NCBI RefSeq assembly: GCF_049243985.1
Contig: NC_135384.1
Span: forward strand, 15,868,501 to 15,932,500
Direction of reading: 5' to 3'
DNA: 64,000 nt
Origin: Paroedura picta
Lineage: Eukaryota; Chordata; Lepidosauria; Squamata; Gekkonidae
Shown here: one piece after another, positions 55,601 through 64,000 of the stretch
How positions within the stretch are numbered: the first letter of the stretch is position 1
How the letters are laid out: each line of letters starts with the position of its first letter
Position numbers and translations under genes: made by a program
The notes under the pieces: model-generated
Databases searched by the model: none
The model's input: the letters and a program-made list of their open reading frames with translations, nothing else
What the model was told of the DNA's origin: nothing

Positions 55601-58600
55601 TTGGGGGAGTGCCCTGGGTGGCTGCTGCTTGTTTGTTGGGAGCTGTTTCTTTGATAGAGTTAGCTTGTTTGGTTAGGGCCCTGCGGGGCAAGTTTTTCTT
55701 GGTAGCCACCCTTGGGGGAGTGCCCTGGGTGGCTGCTGGTTGTTTGTTTGCAGAAACTGTTTGGTTGGCCTAGGCTAGGCTTGGTTTGATTTGGCAGTTT
55801 GGGCCTTGCAGGGCCACTTTTGCTTGGTTGCCACCTTTGGGAGAGTGCCCTGGGTGGCTGGCAGCTGGTTGGTGTTTTGGAGATTGTTTGTTTCCTTCCT
55901 GGGGGGTATTGCTGCGTTCTACTTGGGGTGTCCAATTAGTGACCCTTTAAATAGGCAGTAAAATCCATAGTGTTAGGAGAAATTATAAAGTGCAAATAAT
56001 TTTTTTAGAATAGATAGTTTCTTTCCTAAGTAGCCAGATAGGATTTTTATAAGAGAACACTGATTTGGGTTTTAGGTTAAAATAGTATTTTCTTAATAGT
56101 TAAAAAAAATTTAAACCAGCAGGGGCTGTGCTTTATTGAAGGCCAGCTTTCCTGGTAGAGACAGGAATTGATTTAGAGGCCCACAGGTTTAGGGGTTCTT
56201 CTTAGCAGATCAGGTGGGGGCTTGGTGCACAAATCTGCTCCAGCCTTCCTTCTAGCTAGTAACACTCAGGTAGTTTAAAACACTTTAAAAGTCTAAAAAG
56301 GTTTTTTTTCTTCTAATTTTTCCCTGCTGTAGGTTAGGTAGGGCCAGTTAAACTTAGCTAGGACCAGACATGTTCCTTTAGTTTAACAAAAAGAGAGAGA
56401 GAGAGAGAGAGAGAACAGGAAAACTCCATAGAAGTTAGGTCAGCTTAGGGTCTAAAAAAACTAAACAGGTAGCTGGTGGGAGGGTTTTATAAGTTTCAAG
56501 GTTTCCTTAGAAACAGGTGTTAGGGCAGTTAGTGGTAGGGCCTCAAATTTCCCTGTGTCTTAGATTACAGACAGTTAGTAGGAAAAGTTTGTCCAAGGGA
56601 ACATGAGTGGGAAGAAGGAAGGTCAGGCTAGGGGCCCTGGGGGAAAGGCCCTACAGAAAACTAGAGGCCTGTCTTGGGTCGACCTTCCACCACTCCGACC
56701 TCTGGCCGGAGTGGTGCAATAAAGAGTGTCCGCAAGGGTCTCTTTATTGAGGCGGCTGCCGGGACGCCCCCTTCTAAGGTGCGTCAGGCAGGGGTCTTTG
56801 CTGGCACTTCTGCGGGGCTTGCTGATCAGGCAGCCCCTCGTGCCGCTCCTTTTGCTAGTGAGGCATGGGGGCGTCAGGAGGAGTTGCCTGATCTCTCCCT
56901 CGGGTTGAGCCTTGGGGACATGAGTGGCTTGTCCTTCATGTCCCCAGGCATCACCTCGGGGCTGCAGAGAGACCAGGAGTAGATGGGTGAAGGACTGGCC
57001 CGCCAGTCTACTCCCCTTTCTCCTCCAGGATCCAGCAGGCTTCAATTGGGGGGGGAAAAGAAGCAGATGGTAGAGGTGGTGAAAAATGGAGAGATGGAGG
57101 TGGCACCCCCTGCCCCGCCATCTCGACCCCTTCCCCCTCTCTCACCTCCTTCTGTCCCCACCTCAGGACACGGTGTGTCCGGCCCGAGCTCCTCACAGGA
57201 GGCAGCTCAGAGGACTTCGCAGGCTGCAAGCCAGCCTGCGTCGTCCAAAGGCTCCAAAGTCTGGAATTACTTCCAGACAGTGGAGGGAATCCACCTGGCG
57301 GAGTGCCAGCTCTGTAGGCAGAGGGTTAGTCGTGGAAGGCAAGAGCGCCACTACACGACTAGCGGCCTCATGAACCACCTGAAGAATCACCACCAGGCTG
57401 TCCTGCTTCAGGGGGAGAGACAGGCTGGCAGTGGGGTGCCTGCGCAGGCACAACCTACCAGCATAGGGATGGAGAGTCTACCTGGGACCTCCACCTCGAG
57501 AGCTCTCCCTAAGAGTTCTTCTTAGGGGGCGGTTGGAGTTAGAGGGAGGCAAGCGACCATGGTGGAGATGCTTGCCCGGGCTGGCAGTGGCATGCCAAAA
57601 GGGGGGTTTGAGGCAGGGTGTAGGGCCGCGAACCATGACCTAGCTGCGCTCATGGCCGTGGGTGGGTACCCCTTTAGTCTGGCCGACGACATGTACTTCC
57701 ACCAACTATGCCGTCGCATATCCACCTGGTACATGCCTCCTAGTCGTACCACAATTAGCAGGACAGTGTTGCCCTCTCTTTATAGGGCAGCCAGGTGCTA
57801 TGTGGGGGTAGAGATATCCTGAGCTTCAGGGACCGTACACTTCACGTCGGACATATGGACGTCATGTCATGCGCAGGATGCATACATCTCGCTGACTGCG
57901 CATTGGTGGGACGTACGGGAGGTGCTGGGTGGGGTTGAGCCTGTTAGGCAGGGTGAGGGCTGCCGGGCAGGCTATCGCCATGCCTTGCTGAACATTGAGC
58001 CCTTTGATGTGCGGCACACGGCAGACAACATCGAGGGCACCATTCGTAGAATGGTAGATGGGTGGGTAGGCAGTGGGACGGGGGTCACCAAGGGCTTCTT
58101 GGTGACAGATGGTGCCCTCAACATGACCAAGGTGGTCAAGGGCATGGGCCTGAAGCACATCTCCTGTGCGGCCCACCTTCTCCACCTCGTGGTTGCCCTT
58201 GGGATCGGCTCCAAGGGAACCGGTTCATCCGCCGAAGCCATTGACTTCAGGCATCTCATCAAGAAGTGCCGGAAGATCGTGGCACATTTCTCTCACAGCT
58301 CGTACGACATCTCGAGGCTGGAGAGAAAGCAGGTCCTGATGGGCGTGCCGCAGCACTGCCTTATCAGAGACGTCAGCACGCGCTGGAACTCCACCCACGC
58401 CATGCTTAAGCGCTTGGTGGAGCAGAGGAGAGCCTTAGACCCCCTTGTCCAGGAGATGAGGATGTTTATGCCTGGGGAGTGGCTCACCCACCGAGAGTGG
58501 GAGATCATTTCTCAGACCGTGGAAGTGCTTGGGCCCTTCAAGACTTTCATGGAGATGCTCTCATCTGACACGGCGAGTTTGGGTCTGGTCGTGCCCATGG

Positions 58601-61600
58601 TCCACAAGGCCCATGTGGTGCTGGCCCCCTTCCTGAAACTTTCAGGGGAGCTCTGGGGGGGGTCTTCCCTCCGTCCCCTGCAAGTTTCAGGAAGATTGTA
58701 CCAGGGGGTCCCATCCTGGGGGCTCCCAAGGAACATTCCCCATAGAAGTCTATGGAGAAATATGTTCAGCCTAAAGAATCAGACACTCCATTGTAACCAA
58801 TGGAGCGGATAGGGGCACCCTCTTTGGGAGCCCCTAGCATTGGACCCCTTGGTTCAATCTTCTTGAAACTTTCTGAGGACCCAGGGAAGACCCTCTCTGA
58901 GATCTCCAAGAAGTTTCAGGGGTGCAACTAGCACCCCCTCCCTCCCAGCTCCCAGGGAATGCGGGGAAGGCTTTCCAATGCAAGTCAATGGAGACATTGA
59001 CTTGCATTGGCCCCGAATCGTCCGAAACGATTCGGGAGGCTCCAATGCAAGTCAATGGCCTCCATTGACTTGCATTGGCCCCAAATCGGCTCGGACAGCT
59101 CCGAATCGATTCGGGAGCCTTTCAATGCAAGTCAATGGCCTCCATTGGCCTCCATTGACTTGCATTGGCCCCCGAATCGATTCGGACCGGTTCGAATTGG
59201 CCAATTTGGATCCGAACCGGTCCGAATCGGGCCATTTCGGATCCAAAACGGTCCGAATCGGGCTGATTCGGATCCAAAACGGTCCAAATCGGGGCCTCAG
59301 TGCACAACCCTAGTTCAAACATCTGTTGTTTAGCCACCCAGATCAAACAGCCTTGAAGGTAGATTGCGAGGAGACTATGGAATCTTTCCAAAGATTTGAA
59401 GATTAGAAATTGTATTTTAAATAATATGAAATGTTAAATGGTCTGTTTTTACCTGCTTTTACCTCCCTGAGCCTTCAGGGAAGATGGGGTTAAAAATAGA
59501 AAAATAAATCAATAAAGGTTTATGTGGATTTTTCTACCATAAAATATCTAAAATATATTACCATTTCTAAATTCTTGTGGGCCTTCTCTAGGGCTTTATT
59601 AAGCACATTTCCATTAGCTTTGCTTAGTGGGAGATTCCAGTGCTTTCCCACAGCTTTGTACTATAATTTTGATGCCACTAAAACCATCGCCTGTAAGTAC
59701 ATTTCTTACTTTCTGATAGGCATGAAAAAAACATTTACAAATCTTATCCCCTCACTCTTAAAAACAGATTGACATATAAGCATTGCAGGGAACTCCTCTC
59801 CCCTCCCCACATGAAGAGTAAGTACCTTCCAAGGTTGTACATTGAGTGAAGCCAAACTGCCTTGATTGTCCATTGCTCCATTTTTGGTTCTGGATGAGGC
59901 AAAGATATGTAGGGCATGTGCAACAGCATAGACAGCATTATATACGCTGTAGCTATGGTCAGTCATGCTCATTTCAAAAAAGGGGGCTGGGACAGTCTCC
60001 AGTCTTTCCTCTTCAGTGCATGTTTTACAAGACCCTTCTGGGTTAACGAAACCTGGTAGTGCACAGTCAAACACTTGCTCCCAAAAGTCTTTGATAAAAC
60101 CATCCCCCTTGGATGAGGAAGGTTTTAAAAACTGAAGAAATTTACGGAAGTCGTGGGGGTCCTTTGAATGGATTGAGAAGGAAAGAGCACCATGGAATAT
60201 TTGTACATCAAATACCTTGTGAAAAAAAGTGAATGCAAAATCAACCTGGGCTGTTACAATCCACACCTTTCCGGCAGTCTCATTTAGATTTTTTAGAAAT
60301 GTGGGCATAAAGAGAATGGTTGCCAGCCACGTAATGATCCCAGTTTCTCCATATACAACAATTGCATTGGCCTTGCTCTCCAAGATGTTTCCAGTGCTAT
60401 CACCCACATAATTGCTCATAAAATCGAAGTCATCCCACAAAACCTGCCTGGCTGCCTTTTCTATGAAGGCTGCACAGATTCCATTCCTGGAAAGCATTGG
60501 CTCCAACGTCTGCAAAAAACGATCTCCCCTTTCATCATCCATAGTGATGAGGCCAACCCATTTCCACCTGAAATGCAGAAGTATTTGGACGATTCCTTCA
60601 TACTGAAGGGCTTCCTCGGGGAACATGTGATAAAAGACAGGACGGCCGATTGGGTCATCCACATGTGATTCAAAGGAGCCATAGGCCAACTAAGAAGGAA
60701 ATAATCATGTTTCAGAGGGATAATAGGAATACTTGGGTCTACTCATCACCTTCTTCTTTGATATTTAAATGTTACCCCAGATCTTGAACCTATATTTTCC
60801 CCAACATAAATTGCATAAAGAACCATTCATATTTCCAGATATTTGCACATGTTCCATAAATTTCTCCCTTCTGTCATTCCCATTGTCTGGAATTGTTTTA
60901 TTTATTTAAAATGTTTATTGCCCATCTTGTCATCTTCCAATACTCATATCAACTAAAATGTAATAGAGAGCCAGTTTGGTGTAGTGGTTCGGAGTGTGAT
61001 AGAATAATATAGTTGGAAGGTACATCATGGGTCATCTAGTCCAACCCCCTGCACTATGAAGGACACTCACATCCCAATCGCTCATCCACTGTAACCTGCC
61101 AGCCCTTGAGCCTTCACAGAATCAGCCCCTCTGTTAGATGGCTATCTAGCCTCTGTTTAAAAATTTCCAAAGATGGAGAACCCACCACCTCCCGAGGAAG
61201 TCTGTTCCACTGAGAAACCGCTCTAACTGTCAAGAATTTCTTCCTGATGATTAGACATAATTTCTTTAGAATTAATTTCATCCCATTGGTTCTGGTCCAT
61301 CCCTCTTGGACAAGAGAGATCAATTCTGCTCCATCCTCTATATGGCACCTTTTTGGCAAGCCGGGTTTGAATCTGTACCCCCTCCACATGCAGCCAGCTG
61401 GGTGACCTTGGGCTTGCGAGGGTGCTGATAAAGCTGTTCTGACCAAGCAGTGATACCAAGGTTCTCTCAGCCTCACCCCACTCACAGGGTGTCTGTTGTG
61501 GGGAGAGGAAAGGGAAGGTGACTGTAAGCCACTTGAAGTGACTGTAAGCAACTCTACTTCAGGTAGAGAAAAGCAGCATATAAGAACCAACTTCTAAAAC

Positions 61601-63433
61601 AAATATGAAAAGCTACGATTTTATATCTCAATAATTAAAGGTATAAATTAGTAAAATGAATCCTAAATAAAAGTGTATTGTAATGCTTCCTAATGATTCG
61701 AATAGAGGAGTGGGCACACCGCCCTGGTAAGTCTTTCCCTCATTGAGTGGCTGCCATTGAAATGGCCTCTCTCATGTGCCCACCAAATGAGTTTCCTCGA
61801 TGGAGAGGAGACAGGTGGGTCCCTTGCTCCTTTATGTTTATTCCTGGCCTGGATGCTGTTGGAGGAGTTACTCTAGTTCCAAGCCATGTATGGCTTTAAA
61901 GAACAAAACAAAGTTGGAACACACAGGGTGACTGAGAGGCAGAGAGCATAGAATATACTTTAGCAGGTCATCTCCTGTTTCACACTATCAGCATGGTGTA
62001 GAATTGTATGGATTGTTAATAACTGTCCTCCAAATTATTTTTGTTGTTGTTATTGTTAAGCTGACCATTTTTTCTGATTAATGGCAGTGAGTGAAACAGA
62101 ACCTAAAGTTTCAGCATGACATGAGAGCCAGTTTGGTGCAGTGGTTAGGAGTGCGGACTTCTAATCTGGCATGCCAGGTTCGATTCTGCGCTTCCCCACA
62201 TGCAACCAGCTGGGTGACCTTGGGCTCGCCACAGCACTGATAAAACTGTTCTGACCGAGCAGAAATATCAGGGCTCTCTCAGCCTCACCCACCCCACAGG
62301 GTGTCTGTTGTGGGGAGAGGAAGGGAAGGCGACTGTAAGCCGCTTTGAGCCTCCTTCAGGTAGGGAAAAGCGGCATATAAGAACCAACTCTTCTTCTTCT
62401 TCTTCTAATACAGTATAATAATGCATGTAAACTCCAGCAATCCCCTTTCTAGCTTTTAACAAATTTGGATCCTGAGTTGTAAACCTTAAGATATATATTT
62501 TTAAATTGAAATGTATTCTCAATGAAGAAAAAAAATGTCTTTTTTCATTTGCCCTTCCATCTGATAATCACTTCCCTTCATGTCATTCAGAACCTACCCA
62601 AATTTATAAACTTGACTCAGGAAGTTGATTTCAGTTCTCTAGCAGTATCCCAGAAAAACCAGACCCCTCTATCTTGGATGTTCCAAGAAGATTAAAAAAT
62701 TGTTGTATTCTAGTAATGGTGGTCTTAATCTGAGGACCACAAAATATCACAGCCAAATTTGTGTGAATGCATTAATTTTTTTTGTCCATACAATTCTTCT
62801 TTTATTCCATTTTTAGTAGCTTCCATAATTGAAGAACTGTTGACGGTACACATAATGCATCATATAGTAGATAGCCCAGACTGGTGAACAAATCTGATCA
62901 GCACCCATGCAATGAACACAATGAAGAACAGTTAACCCACCTACCCATGATCATATTCAGCCTGAACATTCAATGCGCATTCTTTGGAACCCTTCCTAGC
63001 ATCTGTTATTTCAAGATCTGTATCGCATACAAATAAATCTTGACATTTCACTTTCCCCTTCATTTTCTATGTTATATATTTTTTTTTCTTTGCAGTCCTT
63101 GATAACAAATCAGTCAAGGTGATTAAACGACATGATCCTACCTGTGGAATCTTGTAAAGACTTAAGAGAGTTGCCATGTCTGATGTGGTTTCAGAATTAT
63201 ATCCGCCAATGACACCACCCATGTTTTTTTGGGTGCCACATTTGTAGTTCGGGATGAATTCGGGTGATGAAAAGAGTAGGTCCAGGGTGATCCTGTAAAT
63301 CCATTTTGGAATTATGGTGGAGTCACGGATGTGGAATCCAAGAGTGATGTTGGGCAATAGGAGGGGGTTCTCATTGATCTCATGGATGGCAAACACCAAG
63401 GCAAGGATGTGCTGGTAGAACTTTGTTAACAGG
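50029..63433 (-). CDS. V2R-4: vomeronasal type-2 receptor, exons 2-6 (exon 1 outside the window)
   Basis: Class C GPCR, minus strand. Exons: 2 at 63,142-63,433; 3 at 59,826-60,689; 4 at 53,907-54,134; 5 at 53,226-53,352; 6 at 50,029-50,930. All five are open, with GT/AG junctions in matching phase. It is the most diverged full copy: exon 2 has [18 protein letters not shown], and exon 3 is 21 bp shorter because YVERTSA is absent. Exon 1 should lie past 64,000, so its start state is unknown. Introns are swollen by a GC-rich minisatellite repeat (intron 5), a truncated Sauria SINE (intron 4), and a 4.7 kb hAT element within an LTR-like fossil (intron 3). On visible evidence it is the best candidate for a working V2R here. 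Confidence 0.9.
50985..51376 (-). mobile_element. Non-LTR LINE reverse-transcriptase fragment
   Basis: Minus-strand peptides [13 protein letters not shown] and, one frame over, [20 protein letters not shown] follow the post-catalytic RT pattern (KTK motif, then hydrophobic FKYLG). The clade is not settled. It is frame-broken and followed directly by a CR1 end in the other orientation. Confidence 0.7.
51378..51640 (+). mobile_element. CR1 LINE 3' end
   Basis: GGAACAGGCTTCCTCGGGAC through GGGTTGGACTAGATGACCCA and CCAACTCTATTATTTTATAA. Only the last 260 bp remain. Confidence 0.85.
51699..52676 (+). mobile_element. GC-rich composite repeat with internal minisatellite and (AAAT)n tail
   Basis: The head GGGTGGGCTCTGTCC is followed by the hairpin AATCAGGAGC/GCTCCTGATT (51,738-51,766). 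Then come about three tandem units of roughly 100 bp (51,985-52,315; each holds GCGAGGGAGC-type and GGGGCTTCTGCCAGGCCCAG-type words), a GC-rich segment, and (AAAT)n at 52,628-52,676. It is absent from V2R-3 intron 5, where the flanks meet. A tail like this suggests copying through RNA. No coding frame was recognised. Confidence 0.55.
52677..53225. other. V2R-4 intron 5, right part
   Basis: Matches V2R-3 40,840-41,370 (CCTCACAGTGGAAA, ACCCTGTACAGTAGTTGG). No gene. Confidence 0.5.
53226..53352 (-). CDS. V2R-4 exon 5: cysteine-rich domain
   Basis: 127 bp, [20 protein letters not shown] to GKMSDKE, cysteine pattern intact. Open. Confidence 0.93.
53546..53752 (-). mobile_element. Sauria SINE, 5'-truncated, specific to V2R-4
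   Basis: Flanked by CTTGTTGAGCG at 53,535-53,545 and 53,753-53,763, an 11-bp target duplication. The tRNA head is missing from the 5' end of the element while the tail is complete. V2R-1 (about 8545) shows the empty site CTTGTTGAATG. Confidence 0.88.
53907..54134 (-). CDS. V2R-4 exon 4: end of ligand-binding domain
   Basis: 228 bp, [20 protein letters not shown] to QWNRQLPQ. Open; acceptor after TTCCCCAAG. Confidence 0.94.
54620..54760 (+). repeat. Left terminal and subterminal repeats of the hAT element
   Basis: Dense CGAATCGG and CGATTCGG words in both orientations (54,640-54,750), matched at the other end. In hAT elements such subterminal motifs bind transposase; that role here is inferred. 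Confidence 0.75.
54761..56600 (+). other. hAT internal non-coding region with tandem repeats
   Basis: T- and G-rich. It contains four spaced copies of a unit with GTGCCCTGGGTGGC (about 55,455, 55,605, 55,715, 55,842), roughly 110-150 bp apart, each followed by CTGGTTG- or CTGCTTG-type words. (GA)n at 56,391-56,415. No coding frame recognised. Confidence 0.6.
56674..58812 (+). pseudogene. hAT transposase remnant with BED zinc finger
   Basis: Pieces at 56,674-56,982, 56,983-57,525, 57,559-57,822 and 57,922-58,812 lie in one frame, separated mainly by stops (56,980-56,982, 57,523-57,525, 57,820-57,822). The BED finger (about 57,256-57,402) has VWNYF, C-x2-C (AECQLC) and H-x4-H (NHLKNHH). Further on are [18 protein letters not shown] (just before 57,922), [18 protein letters not shown] and [11 protein letters not shown], the conserved hAT order. 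The protein then runs into subterminal DNA after [17 protein letters not shown], with no hATC block. Confidence 0.9.
58620..59312 (+). repeat. Right subterminal repeats and TIR of the hAT element
   Basis: Three nested palindromes pair TGCAAGTCAATGG with CCATTGACTTGCA (58,979-59,170). They are followed by tandem GGTCCGAATCGGG and GGATCCAAAACGGTCC words (59,180-59,300). Confidence 0.8.
59350..59825. other. V2R-4 intron 3, right part
   Basis: Host sequence resumes by about 59,395, matching 43,815-43,980 of V2R-3. The (GAAT)n of the other copies is absent. No gene. Confidence 0.5.
59826..60689 (-). CDS. V2R-4 exon 3: main Venus-flytrap segment, short form
   Basis: 864 bp, [13 protein letters not shown] to LNVQPWK. 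The loop reads [13 protein letters not shown] with no YVERTSA, which looks like the ancestral form. Open; donor GTACTT instead of GTAATT. Confidence 0.95.
60965..61590 (+). mobile_element. tRNA-headed SINE interrupted by a CR1 end
   Basis: The SINE head GAGAGCCAGTTTGGTGTAGT is at 60,966-60,998. A CR1 3' end in minus orientation (60,999-61,345, with TGGGTCATCTAGTCCAACCC) follows, then the rest of a SINE of the same family (GGGTTTGAATCTG, CAGCCAGCTGGGTGACCTTG) to 61,590. The simplest reading is a CR1 inserted into the SINE; two adjoining elements are possible. Confidence 0.7.
62122..62407 (+). mobile_element. tRNA-headed SINE with MIR/CORE-like middle, full length
   Basis: GAGAGCCAGTTTGGTGCAGT (A-box region), CAGGTTCGATTCTG (B box), CAGCTGGGTGACCTTGGGCT (CORE-like), CGACTGTAAGCCGCTTTGAG, and a (TTC)n tail. 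The best-preserved member of the family in the window. Confidence 0.85.
63142..63433 (-). CDS. V2R-4 exon 2: lobe 1 of the ligand domain
   Basis: 292 bp, [20 protein letters not shown] to SLYKIPQ. Open. Acceptor CATTCCAG, donor GTAGGA. More diverged than the other three ([22 protein letters not shown]). Confidence 0.94.
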
Positions 63434-64000
63434 CTGGAATGATAATGAGTTCTTTTTTTAGAAAAGCAGTCATGTGTTTATTTATGGTGATTGCACAGCA
63501 TCAAAACATAGGTAAAACCACAGTAAGATTATTGGGTTGACAACCAAGTATCTTAACATCAACCATGGTATTCTTTACTCTGCTGGCAATATAACACAAC
63601 TTCACCACTGTAATAAGAAATAGAACTATCTTTATCTACAAATAAGATATTAACTGACAGATAATCTTTAGAAAAGCATGCTTCCATGCACAGGATCTAG
63701 ATTGGTCACAGTATTGTCTTTGAGAGAAATGGCCCATCGTATCCACTTTGCATTTCCCACAGCACAATACTGCTGGGAAACCCACGAGCAGGACATGGAG
63801 CCATCAGGCACTCCAACCCCACCTCCCCTCACATGACTGGCATTAAAAGGGATACTGGAGGGTCCTGTTAGTTACCCAGAGAAATGGCCCTTGATAGATC
63901 TCTGAATTTTCCTAACCCCCTTTTGTATGTGTAATCCAGTGAGCTTCAGTATGGTTACTGCTCTGTGAAGAATTTCTTTCATATGCCTGTTCTATGTACG
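63434..64000. other. V2R-4 intron 1, partial
   Basis: Matches parts of intron 1 of V2R-2 and V2R-3 (CATTTCCCACAGCACAATAC, GGACATGGAGCCATCAGGCA). Exon 1 is not reached. Confidence 0.6.

Larger units (their letters stand above)
54620..59312 (+). mobile_element. hAT DNA transposon, 4693 bp, transposase degraded
   Basis: The ends are inverted: TAGGGATGGGC on the left and TAGGGTTGTGC read inward from the right (9 of 11 match). The 8-bp target copies GTTCAAAG (54,612-54,619) and GTTCAAAC (59,313-59,320) match at 7 of 8. Both end regions repeat ACGGTCCGAATCGG-like words. Inside are a BED zinc finger and hAT catalytic segments. The reading frame has several in-frame stops, and the C-terminal hATC dimerisation segment was not found, so it cannot make its own transposase. 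Inserted between exons 4 and 3 of V2R-4, in the opposite orientation to the gene. Confidence 0.92.
54318..59349 (-). mobile_element. Solo-LTR-like fossil, split by the hAT element
   Basis: The two pieces (54,318-54,611 and 59,313-59,349) together make about 330 bp that begins TG and ends CA. On the minus strand it has a TATA-like ACATATAAACC and a downstream AATAAAGAC, the order expected of U3, R and U5. No internal genes are present. The hAT element lies inside it, so the LTR is older. Family not identified. Confidence 0.45.
60690..63141. other. V2R-4 intron 2
   Basis: Holds a tRNA-headed SINE split by a minus-strand CR1 end (60,965-61,590) and a complete SINE (62,122-62,407). The remainder is AT-rich unique sequence with no gene. 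Confidence 0.5.

Overview
The window is nuclear DNA from a squamate reptile. Gecko-like is a guess from the repeat mix; the genus cannot be told. It carries a tandem array of chemosensory genes: vomeronasal type-2 receptors (V2R, class C GPCRs with six coding exons) on the minus strand, interleaved with intronless olfactory receptor (OR) genes on the plus strand. The repeat content fits a lizard: Sauria SINEs, a BovB LINE end, CR1 LINE 3' ends of several ages, an L1 ORF2 end, tRNA-headed SINEs with a MIR/CORE-like middle, and a hAT DNA transposon.

Layout. Two composite units of about 16 kb lie head to tail. Unit 1 (about 231-15,977) has a frameshifted OR (1912-2866) and V2R-1 (exon 6 at 5765 back to exon 1 at 15,477). 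Unit 2 (about 16,259-32,705) has an intact OR (17,948-18,904) and V2R-2 (22,057-32,199). The two units are nearly identical: 3 residue differences in the roughly 302-residue 7TM exon and 2 in the OR before its frameshift. From 32.8 kb on, the units have no OR: an orphan V2R 7TM exon (34,107-34,985), V2R-3 (38,129-48,315) and V2R-4 (50,029-63,433, exon 1 outside the window). Each OR and the V2R after it converge, tail to tail.

Gene state. In every full copy exon 2 is 292 bp, exon 4 is 228 bp and exon 5 is 127 bp. Exon 3 varies only in 21-bp steps (864, 885, 906 bp). Splice sites are GT/AG throughout. V2R-1 has a stop in exon 2. All three visible exon 1 copies share the same frame break between the signal peptide and the receptor body. 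V2R-4 is open in exons 2-6, but a 4.7 kb hAT element sits in one intron and a GC-rich minisatellite-bearing repeat in another.

How it works together. V2Rs are expressed in vomeronasal neurons and bind peptide or amino-acid ligands through a Venus-flytrap domain (exons 1-4), linked by a cysteine-rich domain (exon 5 and the start of exon 6) to the 7TM domain (exon 6). The OR belongs to the rhodopsin-like class. The array looks like a young birth-and-death family: lineage-specific SINE and L1 insertions, a local patch of complete identity, a copied OR fragment and several dying copies.
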